NCBI RefSeq assembly: GCF_021173675.1 | Contig: NZ_JAIHON010000019.1 | Coordinates: forward strand, 62,001-126,000 | Direction of reading: 5' to 3' | DNA length: 64,000 bases | Origin: Streptomyces lincolnensis | GTDB lineage: Bacteria; Actinomycetota; Actinomycetes; Streptomycetales; Streptomycetaceae | The notes under the pieces: model-generated | Seen by the model: the letters and a program-made list of their open reading frames with translations, nothing else | Told to the model about the DNA's origin: nothing | The model's database searches: none | Translations under genes and position numbers: made by a program | In this document: one piece after another, positions 40,709-49,934 of the stretch | Numbering within the stretch: the stretch's first letter is position 1 | Layout: each line of letters opens with the position of its first letter

Positions 40709-41806
40709 ATGGAGCACGCACTCAGCCCCGCGACCCTCACCGAACTGCGCCGCCCGCGGCCCTACCCCGCGGTGTCGGTGCTGACGCCCACGCACCGCCG
40801 CGAACCGGACAACGCCCAGGACCGGGTCCGGCTGCGCAATGTGGTGGCCGAGGCCAAGCGGCAGCTGGAGGCGGATCCCGCGGTGCCCCGGGAACGCCGC
40901 GTCGACGTCGCCCGGCAGCTCGACGCGGCCCTCACCGAGGTCGACCTGGCCCACACCGAGGACGGTCTGGTGATCTTCGCCGCTCCGGGTGAGCACCAGG
41001 TGTGGTCGCTCGCCCGGGCCGTACCGGAACGCGTGGTCCTCTCGGACACCTTCCTCACCCGCAACCTGGTCTCCGCGCAGGCCGCCGAACGGCCGTTCTG
41101 GGTGCTGTCGGTCTCCGCCGACCGCGTCACGCTGTGGAGTGGCGGCGCGGACCGGGTCGCGCAGGTGCGCGTCGGCGGCTTCCCGCTGACCAGGAGCCGC
41201 GACAACTTCGACGCCGAGCGCCAGGAGCGGATCGGCGATCTGCCCAGCACCTTCCGGGACGAGGACACCCGCCACTTCCTGCGCGACGCCGACACCGCGA
41301 TGGGCCAGATCCTGCGCCATGACGAGCGGCCGCTGTACGTCACCGGCGAGACGGCCGCGCTGTCCTGCCTGGACGAGCTCGGCGGTGTCACCAGGAACGC
41401 CGTCCACGTACCGCACGGAGGTCTGGCGCACGGCACTCCCGAGGCCGTGTGGCAGGCGGTCCGCCCCCTGGTCGCCGCCGAGGCGCGCCGCAGCACGGAC
41501 TCGGTGACCCGCGAGCTCGAATCGGCGCGGAGCCGCCGGGCGTTCGCGGCCGGCGTCGACGAGGTCTGGCAGAACGCCCGCGAGGGCCGGGTACGCCTGC
41601 TCGCCGTCGAGGAGAACTACCGGGTGACGGTGCGCGACACCGGCGGCGACCATCTGGCCCCGGCCGCGAGCGGCGATCTCGACGCCCGCGAGGACATCGT
41701 GGACGAGATCGTCGAACAGTGCCTGGAGACCGGCGCCGACGTCCGGTTCGTACCGGACGGGACGCTCGGCGACGCCGACGGGATCGCGGGCGTCCTGCGG
41801 TACTGA
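40709..41806 (+). CDS. baeRF-type (release-factor-like) protein
   Basis: A 365-residue protein that I assign to the bacterial archaeo-eukaryotic release factor (baeRF3-like) family from its plan: an N-terminal domain (LRRPRPYPAVSVLTPTHRRE), a central part with FWVLSVSADRVTLWSGG and a C-terminal L7Ae-like part (EGRVRLLAVEENYR; ETGADVRFVPDGTLGDADG). Relatives are predicted to act on ribosomes under stress, without direct proof. TATGGT at 40697-40702 ends six nucleotides before the ATG, suggesting a leaderless mRNA. Confidence 0.7.
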   Translation: MEHALSPATLTELRRPRPYPAVSVLTPTHRREPDNAQDRVRLRNVVAEAKRQLEADPAVPRERRVDVARQLDAALTEVDLAHTEDGLVIFAAPGEHQVWSLARAVPERVVLSDTFLTRNLVSAQAAERPFWVLSVSADRVTLWSGGADRVAQVRVGGFPLTRSRDNFDAERQERIGDLPSTFRDEDTRHFLRDADTAMGQILRHDERPLYVTGETAALSCLDELGGVTRNAVHVPHGGLAHGTPEAVWQAVRPLVAAEARRSTDSVTRELESARSRRAFAAGVDEVWQNAREGRVRLLAVEENYRVTVRDTGGDHLAPAASGDLDAREDIVDEIVEQCLETGADVRFVPDGTLGDADGIAGVLRY

Positions 41807-41847
41807 GGCACCGGGGCGGTACTGGGGGCACCGGGTGCGCACGCCGG

Positions 41848-42261
41848 TCAGACGTTCCCGAAGAGCGAGTTCAGCCCGCGCTCCACGGCCGCGCCGACGT
41901 CCTCCGCCCCGGCGCCCACCACCGCGTAGCTGCGCAGCAGAAAGCGGCGCAGCTCGGGGGTGTCGAACCGGAGCAGGGCCAGGCCGTACGGGGAATGCAG
42001 CTCCAGTACGGTCGCGGCCCGGCCGCACGGCCACAGATGCACGTCACCGCTCCCGGCCGGACCGCCCAGTCCCTCCGCCAGCAGGGCGCGCCCGAAGGTC
42101 CAGGTGACCTCCTCGCCGTCCAGGGCGACCTCGGGCGGGAAGTCGACGTGCACCGCCAGCGGGTCCGCGGAGACGTAACGGAACGTGGCGGGAACGGACA
42201 GCTCCTGGTCCTCGGCGGTGATCAGACGGGCGCGTACGGGCTGCTCCAGAGTGATGTCCAT
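41848..42261 (-). CDS. SsgA-like sporulation/cell division protein
   Basis: A 137-residue SsgA-like protein (SALP), a family unique to sporulating actinobacteria that steers septum placement and wall remodelling. FRYVSADPLAVHVDFPPE, VTWTFGRALLAEGL and HLWPCGRAATVLELHSP are diagnostic. It lacks features that would fix it as SsgA, SsgB or another numbered member. GGAG lies 6 nt before the ATG. The gene faces the long regulatory gap at 42262-42707. Confidence 0.92.
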   Translation of the reverse strand: MDITLEQPVRARLITAEDQELSVPATFRYVSADPLAVHVDFPPEVALDGEEVTWTFGRALLAEGLGGPAGSGDVHLWPCGRAATVLELHSPYGLALLRFDTPELRRFLLRSYAVVGAGAEDVGAAVERGLNSLFGNV

Positions 42262-42359
42262 GCGGTCTCCACAGCGGGTGAGGGTCGGCCGGTTGTGCCG
42301 GTGTCTCTTTACGACCCCGCAGAGGCCGTTCGGATTACGCGGACCCGGGTTGTTTTACC

Positions 42360-42373
42360 GTGACCTGAGTCAC
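42360..42373. promoter_or_regulatory. Crp-like palindrome
   Basis: GTGACCTGAGTCAC has perfect GTGAC/GTCAC arms and fits GTGA-N6-TCAC, the core of Crp-family sites; Streptomyces Crp uses a closely related GTG-N6-GNCAC pattern. It lies 99 bp upstream of the SsgA-like start. Regulator assignment is inferred. Confidence 0.5.
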
Positions 42374-42498
42374 ATCGACCGCCGGCGCCGAGCCGGTCCG
42401 GGCGATCTGGCACGGCCCGTTCCACCTGTGCCACACTCCCTAGAACACACAGCCGTCGAACACACTCCTGAACGTCGGGTCGGCCAGTCCCGCGACCC

Positions 42499-42529
42499 GT
42501 CAAGTCACGTACGCCGACTACGACTTGAC
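42499..42529. promoter_or_regulatory. Inverted repeat GTCAAGTC...GACTTGAC
   Basis: Perfect 8-bp arms at 42499-42506 and 42522-42529 are separated by 15 bp. The right arm contains TTGAC, which may be a -35 for the PP2C gene. The spacing could suit a protein dimer or an RNA hairpin. Confidence 0.5.
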
Positions 42530-42580
42530 CTGCCGGAGGGCGTACACCAGATGCGTGGCGCGACCGCTCCGTGAAGACTG

Positions 42581-42592
42581 TGGCATATGCCA
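42581..42592. promoter_or_regulatory. Perfect 12-bp palindrome TGGCATATGCCA
   Basis: A perfect palindrome 115 bp upstream of the PP2C start. It is AT-rich at its centre and stands out from the surrounding sequence. No known Streptomyces operator was matched. Confidence 0.4.
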
Positions 42593-42707
42593 GAAGCACC
42601 ACCGAATCGTGTGTCGCCGAATCCCTTACAGGGCGTCGCGGGCTGTGCAACAGTCGTAACGGTCCTTCCGTCCGCCCAGGTCGAACCGTCCCGCATCGGA
42701 GTGCGTC

Positions 42708-44174
42708 ATGCCGTCCCATCTCTCTGCGGACCGCCCAGCCGCTCAGCCGCCCCAAGGCGGCTCGGTCGACGCGTTGATATCGCAGGCACGGCGGCTCAAG
42801 GGCGACGTGGACGCGGTACGGCGGGACACGCCGAGCGACGGTACGGACCCGCAGGACCGGTGGCAGCGCGCGCTGTACGACCTCGCGCTGCACCAACTCG
42901 ACGACCTGGACGGGCACTTGGCGCAGCTGCGGGACGGCCCGTTGCCCGACCCGGGGTCCCCGGAGGCGACACCCGTCGTCCGAGCCGTGCCGCCCGCTCC
43001 CCGGCGCGGCTCGCTCCTGAGCCGGGTGGGCAGCGCCGAGTGGAACCTGCTGACGGACGAGGCCGGCTGGTCCGGCGAGCTCTACCAGATCCTGGGCCGC
43101 GACCCCGCCGCTCCACCGCTGACACTCGACGAGCTGCCCTCCGTGGTGCTCGACGAGGACCGGCCGAAGCTCACGTCGATGGTCACCGGCTGTCTCGTCG
43201 ACGCCCAGCCCATCGACGGCGAGTTCCGCATCGTGCGCCCGGACGGCGAGGTACGGACCGTGCACATGATGGGCGAGCCCGTGCTCGACACCGACGGCAG
43301 CACCGCGTCGATGTGGGCGGTCCTGCGGGACGTCAGCGAACTGCGGCGCAGCCAGCGGGTGGTGAGCGAGACCCGTGACTCGTTACAACGCGACCGGGAC
43401 CGCGCGCACACCGAGCACCGGCTCGCGGTCGAGTTGCAGGAGGCCGTACTGCCGCCGTGGCGCGGCTCCCTGCGACTGCCGCACCAGGGCCCCGAGTCGC
43501 TCGACCTGGCCGCCCACTATCTGCCCTCCTCGACGAGCGCGCTGATCGGCGGCGACTGGTACGACGCGCTGGAGCTCGCCGACGGCGAGACCCTGCTCAG
43601 CGTCGGGGACCTCACCGGACACGGCGTCGCGGTGACCTCGGGCATGGCGACCCTGCTGGGCGCCGTACGCGGCATGGCGATGGCCGGCACCCGGCCGAGC
43701 CAGCTGATGACCTGGCTCAACCAGTTGCTCGACGCCACCGTGCAGCCGGCCCTCGGCAGCGCGGTGTGCTGCCGCTACCGGCCCGACACCCGCACGCTGG
43801 TGTGGGCGCAGGCCGGACACCCCGCCCCGCTGCTGTTCCGCGACGGGACGGGGCGCGCGCTGCGCGCACCGGCCGGCGTCCTGCTCGGCGCCACCTCCGG
43901 TGCCGTGTACGAGCAGGCCGAGGAGACCCTCGAACCAGGTGATCTGCTCCTGCTGCACACCGACGGGCTGGTGCCCGGGCACGGCGGTACGGCTGCCGTG
44001 GACCGGCTCCTCGACCTCGCCCCGCGCTTCGACGCGGCGCGCACCGCACAGGACTGCGTACGGATGGTCGTGGAGGAGTTCGGCGAGGCCGAGCGCGAGG
44101 ACGACGGCTGTGTGCTCGTCGCCAGGGTCACGTCCTGGCCGAGTTGCCCCTCGTCTTCGGCAGGGCCTGCCTGA
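42708..44174 (+). CDS. PAS-containing PP2C (SpoIIE-type) Ser/Thr phosphatase
   Basis: A 488-residue signalling phosphatase. Residues about 105-215 are a PAS domain (WNLLTDEAGWSGELYQILGR; GEFRIVRPDGEVRTVHMMG), 215-245 a coiled coil, and 255-480 a SpoIIE/RsbU catalytic domain with metal ligands in GGDWYDALEL and VGDLTGHGV, plus REDDGCVLVARV at the end. Such proteins dephosphorylate anti-sigma-factor antagonists; Streptomyces has many. GGAG precedes the ATG. No partner genes are adjacent. The 3' end overlaps the converging NsdA-like gene by 47 bp. Confidence 0.9.
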   Translation: MPSHLSADRPAAQPPQGGSVDALISQARRLKGDVDAVRRDTPSDGTDPQDRWQRALYDLALHQLDDLDGHLAQLRDGPLPDPGSPEATPVVRAVPPAPRRGSLLSRVGSAEWNLLTDEAGWSGELYQILGRDPAAPPLTLDELPSVVLDEDRPKLTSMVTGCLVDAQPIDGEFRIVRPDGEVRTVHMMGEPVLDTDGSTASMWAVLRDVSELRRSQRVVSETRDSLQRDRDRAHTEHRLAVELQEAVLPPWRGSLRLPHQGPESLDLAAHYLPSSTSALIGGDWYDALELADGETLLSVGDLTGHGVAVTSGMATLLGAVRGMAMAGTRPSQLMTWLNQLLDATVQPALGSAVCCRYRPDTRTLVWAQAGHPAPLLFRDGTGRALRAPAGVLLGATSGAVYEQAEETLEPGDLLLLHTDGLVPGHGGTAAVDRLLDLAPRFDAARTAQDCVRMVVEEFGEAEREDDGCVLVARVTSWPSCPSSSAGPA

Positions 44175-45612
44175 TCTCCTCCCGCAGCTCGTTGATCCTG
44201 GGATAGCCGGAGTACTCCGCGGTGAGCCGGTACATCTGGCCCAGCCGGTCCCAGGTACGGCGCGAGGAGTTCGACCCCATCGCCATCAGCGCCAGCCGTG
44301 CGTACCGGTCCGCCTGTTCGGGGTCGTCCGCGATGAAGCAGGCGGAGGCCATGGACAAATGGTCGAAGATCTTCGACCGCTCCCGTCCGTCGGTGCGCAG
44401 GGCCAGGGCCTTCTCCGCGTAGTGCTGGGCGTGCACGGCCGCGCCCGGCTCGTGCTCGGCCAGCGTGCGGTAGGCCAGGGCCTGCATGCCGTACAGATCC
44501 TCCTCCTTGAAGGTCTGCATCCAGCTCGGTGGCGGCACGTCCCCCTTGTCGGAGACGAAGAGGTCCTCCGCCTGACCGAGGGTGCGGCGCATGGCCTGGC
44601 CCTTGCCCATGGAGGCCTGTGCCCAGGCCTCGATGGTGTGGAGCATCGCCCGGGTGCGGGGCAGCACCTGTTCGCCGGAGCCGGACTGGGCGAGCTTCAT
44701 CAGGTCGAGCGCGTCGTCGGGCCGGCCCAGGTGCACCATCTGGCGAGCCGCTCGGGAGAGCGCCTCACCGGCGCGGGGCCGGTCGCCGCCCTCTCTCGCG
44801 GCATGGGCGGCGATGACGAAGTACTTCTGGGCCGTGGGTTCGAGGCCGACGTCGTGCGACATCCAGCCCGCGAGGACGGCGAGGTTGGCGGCGACGCCCC
44901 ACAGGCGCCGCTGGAGATGGTCGGGGTGGCGGTAGGCGAGCATGCCGCCCACCTCGTTGAGTTGGCCCACGACTGCCTTGCGTTGCAGCCCGCCGCCGCG
45001 GGCCGCGTCCCAGGCCCGGAACACTTCGACGGAGCGCTCCAGTTCCTCGATCTCCTGCGACCCGATGGGGGCGGCCTCGTAGCGGTCGAACCCGGCGGGG
45101 TCGGCGTGCAGGGGGTCGTCGAACTGGGGAGCGTCGGCGGTCAGGGCCGGATCGGTGTGCAGCCAGTCGTACATGGCACTGCTGAGTGCTGATCCCGCGG
45201 CGAGCACGGCACCCGCGCCCACCAAGCCGCGTCGGTTGAGCATGAGGTCCATTCCCGTGAATTCGGTGAGGACCGCAGCAGTCCGCTCGGGCGCCCACGG
45301 CACTCCGTCGGGATGTTCCGCACTCCCGTCGCGTGGCCGTTTCCCCGCACGCCCGTGCCGGACCAGACCGAGGTCCTCGATGGTCACGACACGGCCGAGA
45401 CGCTCGGTGAACAGGGCCGCCAGCACCCGCGGCACCGGATCGCGCGGGATCTCTCCCATGTCGATCCACCGCCGCACCCGGGAGGTGTCGGTCGCCAGCT
45501 GGGGGTGGCCCATGGCCGCCGCCTGCCGATTGACCAGTCTCGCGAGTTCGCCCTTGGACCAGCCGGCCAGGCCGAACAGGTCCGTCAGACGGGTGTTGGG
45601 TTGTCCGCTCAC
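44128..45612 (-). CDS. NsdA/NsdB-like TPR regulator
   Basis: A 494-residue cytosolic protein. The N-terminal 100 residues are DNA-binding-like (NTRLTDLFGLAGWSKGELAR, then SRVRRWIDMGEIPRDPVPRV), and the remainder is helical repeat (TPR-like: RAMLHTIEAWAQASMGKGQA). The sequence resembles the Streptomyces proteins NsdA and NsdB, negative regulators of differentiation and antibiotic production; which paralogue this is cannot be decided. The GTG at 45612 is the start. It is divergent from a kinase-like gene. Confidence 0.7.
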   Translation of the reverse strand: MSGQPNTRLTDLFGLAGWSKGELARLVNRQAAAMGHPQLATDTSRVRRWIDMGEIPRDPVPRVLAALFTERLGRVVTIEDLGLVRHGRAGKRPRDGSAEHPDGVPWAPERTAAVLTEFTGMDLMLNRRGLVGAGAVLAAGSALSSAMYDWLHTDPALTADAPQFDDPLHADPAGFDRYEAAPIGSQEIEELERSVEVFRAWDAARGGGLQRKAVVGQLNEVGGMLAYRHPDHLQRRLWGVAANLAVLAGWMSHDVGLEPTAQKYFVIAAHAAREGGDRPRAGEALSRAARQMVHLGRPDDALDLMKLAQSGSGEQVLPRTRAMLHTIEAWAQASMGKGQAMRRTLGQAEDLFVSDKGDVPPPSWMQTFKEEDLYGMQALAYRTLAEHEPGAAVHAQHYAEKALALRTDGRERSKIFDHLSMASACFIADDPEQADRYARLALMAMGSNSSRRTWDRLGQMYRLTAEYSGYPRINELREEIRQALPKTRGNSART

Positions 45613-45856
45613 GTAAGCCCCCAGGTACTCGGCTGAGTTGACAGTAGCCCGGTGGGAGGTGCCGGGCGACTATTCGCCAGGGTTCGCCAGGGTGCGCCAG
45701 ATGGTGTGCCACTGGGCATCGGGTGTCAGGTAGGAACGCGCCACCCCGACCCGGTCGCCTTCTCCAACCGACGGGTGCATTCCCCAGGGTGCACCCGGGG
45801 CGCCGGGCCGGGTAGCGCACTGACGTCGCAGGCACACGAAGGGATCTGTCTCGCCC

Positions 45857-46996
45857 ATGTACGCAGCATCGTCCTCCGTGTCCGCCCCGCCCCGGCCGCT
45901 GCATCCCCGCCCGGCGGGCAACGGCCCCTATCTCGACCCCGTGCGCCCGGCGCCCCCCGTGCTCGGCGCGGGCAGGACACGGCGCGTGCCGGGGCTCGGC
46001 ACCCAACCGCTCAGCGGGAGACTCGACTTGTCCGGCCCTCAGGGCGCCCAGCTGCGCACGGCGATCGCGTCGGTGCATCGGATCTGCCCGGAGTTCGCCC
46101 CGGTGCAGGTGCTGCGCCGCAGCGGCCGCTCCGTGCTCCTGGTCGGCACGACAGGACGCAGCACCGCCGTCGCCAAGGTTTTACTGGACCACTCCCCCGT
46201 GTGGGCCGAGCGGGTCCGTCACGAGATAGCCGCATACCGCTCGTTCGTCCGGCACCGCCCTCCGGTGCGGGTGCCGAGACTGATCGCGGCGGACCCGGAC
46301 AACTGCACCCTCGTGATCGAGCGGATGCCGGGTCGGGTGGCGGCACTGCACCGGCATCCCGCGGAGGCGCCGCCCCGCGCGGACATCAGGACGGCGCTCG
46401 GCGCGGTCTGCCGGCTGAACGCCTGGCGGCCGCCGGCGGGCACCTTCGACGCCCCGCTGGACTACGCGACCCGCATCAACCGCTACCACGAGCTGGGGCT
46501 GCTCACCGACCGGGATCTGGGCGATCTCCAGAAGCTGCTGCACGGCATCTCGGCATCCGCCGGCCGCGGCGGCATGGGCCAGTTCTGCCACGGCGACGCG
46601 TTGTTGTCGAACATTCTCCTGTCACCGGCCGGTCCAGTGCTGGTGGACTGGGAGCACGCGGGCTGGTACCTGCCGGGCTACGACCTGGCGACGCTGTGGG
46701 CGGTGCTCGGCGACGCGCCGGTGGCCCGGCGCCAGATCAGCCAGATCGCCCAGTCGGCGGGGCCGGCCTCGCGCGACGCGTTCCTGGTGAATCTGATGCT
46801 CGTCCTGACGCGGGAGATCCGTACCTACGAGACGGCCGTGCAGCGTTCGATGCACGACACGACCCCGGCGGCACCGGGAGTGGCCCACCCGGGCGCTGCG
46901 CCGTCCGGCGAGGAACAGCGGCTGCTGCTGAGGCGGCTGCACGACGACTGCCAGCTGGCCCGCCGGGCCGTACGCGCGGCGGTCGGAACTCGCTGA
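45857..46996 (+). CDS. Phosphotransferase (APH fold) family protein
   Basis: A 379-residue protein. After a Pro-rich 60-residue N-terminus it has an APH/choline-kinase-like fold: a Lys in TAVAKVLLDHSP, catalytic loop FCHGDALLSNILLS and metal motif PVLVDWEHAGWYLPGYDLA. The substrate is unknown. Divergence from the NsdA-like regulator and the extended N-terminus suggest a conserved Streptomyces function rather than drug resistance. The ATG at 45857 has a GAAGGG rather far upstream. Confidence 0.8.
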   Translation: MYAASSSVSAPPRPLHPRPAGNGPYLDPVRPAPPVLGAGRTRRVPGLGTQPLSGRLDLSGPQGAQLRTAIASVHRICPEFAPVQVLRRSGRSVLLVGTTGRSTAVAKVLLDHSPVWAERVRHEIAAYRSFVRHRPPVRVPRLIAADPDNCTLVIERMPGRVAALHRHPAEAPPRADIRTALGAVCRLNAWRPPAGTFDAPLDYATRINRYHELGLLTDRDLGDLQKLLHGISASAGRGGMGQFCHGDALLSNILLSPAGPVLVDWEHAGWYLPGYDLATLWAVLGDAPVARRQISQIAQSAGPASRDAFLVNLMLVLTREIRTYETAVQRSMHDTTPAAPGVAHPGAAPSGEEQRLLLRRLHDDCQLARRAVRAAVGTR

Positions 46997-47251
46997 CGGG
47001 GACGAAGGCCCGCGGTGCGCACGGGGAAACGGCGCACCGCGGGCTTCCGTATGCCCGACCGGGGACCGGCCTGCGCCTGCCCCTGCCCCTGCCCCTGCGT
47101 CGGCCGCTGCGCCACGAAACTCCTGCGAACCCTCGATGACGTGGGAAATCACCTGCCTCTGGGCATGATTGACGGATCGTCGGCAAGCCGGTACCTCAGA
47201 CACACGTCCGGCCCCGTCCCGCTTCTCGCCCGATCGTGCCAGGAGGCTGCT

Positions 47252-49192
47252 TTGCTCAGGAGCGACAGACGTATCCGAAGAACCGCGGGCGCGCTGGCCT
47301 CGGCCGCCCTCTTCCTGCCCCTGCTCGGCGCGGCGCCGTCCGACGCCCGGGCCTCCGCGAGCCGCCTCCAGCTGGCGTTCGCCTCCGCCGCGGCGGAGTA
47401 CCACGTGCCGCAGAGCGTCCTGCTGGGCGTCTCCTATCTCCAGTCCCGCTGGGACGCGCACGACGGTGCGCCCAGCGTGACCGGTGGCTACGGCCCGATG
47501 CACCTGACCGACGCCCGCACCGCCCTCGCCGACGCCCCGCCGCACCACGCCGAGGGCACGGAGGATCCCCGCGGCGACAGCGCCCGCCCGCCGTTGCTGC
47601 CGACCGCCGAGGTGCCCGGGAACCCCGAACTCCCCGCGCGTCTGAAGACGTTGTCGAAGGCGGCGGAACTGACCGGTGTCCCCGCCGAGCGGCTGCGGAC
47701 CGATCCGGCCGCCAACGTGGCCGGCGGCGCCGCGCTCCTGGCCGCCGCGCAGAAGGACCTCGGCGAGCCGCTGAGCGAGGACCCGGCCGCCTGGTACGGG
47801 GCGGTGGCCCGCTTCTCCGGCGCGGACGACCGCGCGACGGGGGCCGCCTACGCCGACGACGTGTACGACGTCCTGCGCACCGGCGCGGAGCGCACCACCG
47901 ACGCCGGCCAGCGGATCGCCCTGGCCGCCCAGCCCGGTCTGGCCCCCGACTCCGCGCAGCTCACGCGGACGGGACTGCGGACAGTGAGCGCCGATGGCAC
48001 GGAGTGCCCGAAGACGGTGTCCTGCGAGTGGATCCCGGCGCCGTACGAACAGTTCGGCGACAACGACTACGGCAACCACGACCTCGGTGACCGTCCGGCG
48101 TCCCAGAGCATCGACTACATCGTCATCCACGACACCGAGGGCGCCTGGGAAGGAGTCCTCAACCTGGTGCAGGACCCGACCTATGTGTCGTGGCACTACT
48201 CGTTGCGCTCCACCGACGGTCACATCGCCCAGCACGTGAAGGCCAAGGACGTGGCCTGGCACGCGGGCAACTGGTACGTCAACGCCAAGTCGATCGGTCT
48301 GGAGCACGAGGGCTTCCTGGCGAATCCGGACGCCTGGTACACGGAGGCGATGTACCGGACCTCGGCACGGCTGGTGCGGTACCTGTCCGAGAAGTACGAC
48401 ATCCCGCTGGACCGGCAGCACATCCTCGGTCACGACACCGTGCCGGGGCCGACGACGGCCACCGTCTCCGGGATGCACACCGACCCCGGCCCGTACTGGG
48501 ACTGGCGCCACTACTTCGAGCTGCTCGGGCGGCCCCTGGTACCGACGGCGAACGCGCACGGCGGGCTGGTGACCATCCGCCCGGACTACGCCACCAACCG
48601 GCCCGTGTACACGGGCTGCGTCACCAAGGGCGAGCCCTGCGCGGAGCACGGCTCCAGCGAGGTGCGGCTGTACTCCGACCACAGCGAGAAGTCCGCGCTG
48701 ATCACGGACATCGGCCTGGGCAAGGCCCCGACGACCGACGTGAACGACCTGTCCTCACGGGTCTCCACCGGCCAGCAATACGCGGTCGCCGGCCGGTACG
48801 GCGACTGGACGGCGATCTGGTATCTGGGGCAGAAGGCCTGGTTCAGGAACCCGAAGGCCAACCCGACCGCGGTGCACGCCGAGGGCCGGGTGGTGACACC
48901 CCGGGACGGCCTCAAGAGCGTCCCCGTGTACGGCCGCGCCTACCCGGAGGCCTCCGCCTACCCGGCGGGAGTGCCCGCCCAGGAGGTGTCGCCGCTGCCG
49001 TACAAGCTGCCCGCGGGGCAGAAGTACGTGATCGGCGACGCACAGCCGGGCCAGTACTACTACGCGGTCACCTTCGACACGGGCGGGCACCGGGTGGTGA
49101 CCGGGAAGGACCTCTACTACGAGATCCAGTACGGCCACCGGGTGGCGTTCGTGCGGGCCGCGGACGTACGGGTGGAGCGCTCGGGCTCGTAG
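47252..49192 (+). CDS. Secreted N-acetylmuramoyl-L-alanine amidase
   Basis: A 646-residue exported wall hydrolase. The TTG at 47252 is chosen because AGGAGG lies 5 nt upstream, giving a signal peptide (RSDRRIRRTAGALASAALF, cleavage near ARA-SA). Residues about 35-250 look like a lysozyme/transglycosylase-like domain (SYLQSRWDAHDG, GGYGPMHLTD) in which the expected catalytic Glu is Gln. Residues about 285-440 are an amidase_2 zinc domain (YIVIHDTEGAWEG with His293, WHYSLRSTDGHIAQHV, HILGHDTVPG). The C-terminus has SH3-like repeats that probably bind wall. Confidence 0.9.
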   Translation: MLRSDRRIRRTAGALASAALFLPLLGAAPSDARASASRLQLAFASAAAEYHVPQSVLLGVSYLQSRWDAHDGAPSVTGGYGPMHLTDARTALADAPPHHAEGTEDPRGDSARPPLLPTAEVPGNPELPARLKTLSKAAELTGVPAERLRTDPAANVAGGAALLAAAQKDLGEPLSEDPAAWYGAVARFSGADDRATGAAYADDVYDVLRTGAERTTDAGQRIALAAQPGLAPDSAQLTRTGLRTVSADGTECPKTVSCEWIPAPYEQFGDNDYGNHDLGDRPASQSIDYIVIHDTEGAWEGVLNLVQDPTYVSWHYSLRSTDGHIAQHVKAKDVAWHAGNWYVNAKSIGLEHEGFLANPDAWYTEAMYRTSARLVRYLSEKYDIPLDRQHILGHDTVPGPTTATVSGMHTDPGPYWDWRHYFELLGRPLVPTANAHGGLVTIRPDYATNRPVYTGCVTKGEPCAEHGSSEVRLYSDHSEKSALITDIGLGKAPTTDVNDLSSRVSTGQQYAVAGRYGDWTAIWYLGQKAWFRNPKANPTAVHAEGRVVTPRDGLKSVPVYGRAYPEASAYPAGVPAQEVSPLPYKLPAGQKYVIGDAQPGQYYYAVTFDTGGHRVVTGKDLYYEIQYGHRVAFVRAADVRVERSGS

Positions 49193-49197
49193 CCGGC

Positions 49198-49695
49198 TCA
49201 GCCCTGCTGGAACAGCTCCGCCGGGAGCGGTTTCAGCAGGGCGTACAGGTCGTCGGTGATGGGGCGGTCCCAGGCGGCGATGGTCACCAGGACGTTGTCG
49301 CTGCGGTCGAACTGGACGCAGGAGATCCGGCTCTCGGAGAGCTTCAGGCGGCGCACGATCAGGAGGTTGTCGCCCTGCATCACCGGCATGTCCTCGGTGC
49401 TGGTCACCGTCACCTCCTCGTCGTTCCCCAGGGCCAGCAGGAGCTGTGCCACCTCGAAGGGGACCTCGCCCTCGGCGACGTCACGGGCCGGGGAGCCCTC
49501 CGGCAGATTGCCGATGATCATCGCGGGGCCACGGCCGCCGAACAGGTCGTAGCGCAGGTACAGGCCCTGGCAGCTGCCGTCGGGGGCGGGCAGCAGGCCG
49601 GCGTTGAGATTCCCGGGCCAGTCGCTCGGGTCCATGGCCAGGACGTCGAAGTCGGGCCCGGCGGGGGTGGCGCTGCGGCGGCGGAGGAACGACAT
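49198..49695 (-). CDS. Conserved hypothetical protein
   Basis: A 165-residue cytosolic protein with no assigned domain. It begins MSFLRRRS, with DFDVLAMDPSDWPGNLNAG, and continues as an alternating strand/helix protein to ISCVQFDRSDNVLVTIAAWD. No signal peptide. TACCAT on the minus strand ends seven nucleotides before the ATG, suggesting a leaderless transcript. It sits beside the decayed universal-stress gene. Function unknown. Confidence 0.7.
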   Translation of the reverse strand: MSFLRRRSATPAGPDFDVLAMDPSDWPGNLNAGLLPAPDGSCQGLYLRYDLFGGRGPAMIIGNLPEGSPARDVAEGEVPFEVAQLLLALGNDEEVTVTSTEDMPVMQGDNLLIVRRLKLSESRISCVQFDRSDNVLVTIAAWDRPITDDLYALLKPLPAELFQQG

Positions 49696-49934
49696 GACGC
49701 CAATGGTACGTGGCCTGACCGGGTACGTGGCGTGCGGGCGGCCCTATTCGCTGCCGCGATGACGTGCGGGGCGGCGGGCTGCCCGGAGGCGGTCGCCGCA
49801 GCGGGGCCAGCCCCCTTCGTGGCGGAGGGGCTCCTTCGGGAAGTACCGCGCGCACGGCGGCGCGTGGCCGGTGCGCAGGCGACGCCGGTCGGGTCCCGGC
49901 GGCTTCCGTCGAATCGCGGCCGCTCACGCCTCCG

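Larger units (their letters stand above)
42262..42707. other. 446-bp divergent regulatory region
   Basis: No gene is supported between the SsgA-like gene and the PP2C gene. It contains three separate symmetrical elements (42360-42373, 42499-42529, 42581-42592), described individually. The GGAG ribosome-binding site of the PP2C gene lies at about 42697. No typical -35/-10 pair was found with confidence. Confidence 0.55.

Noticed and set aside
47080..47103. Short CCTGCC tandem repeat before the amidase gene
   Set aside because: Four 6-bp units of low complexity in a non-coding stretch, too short to call an element.
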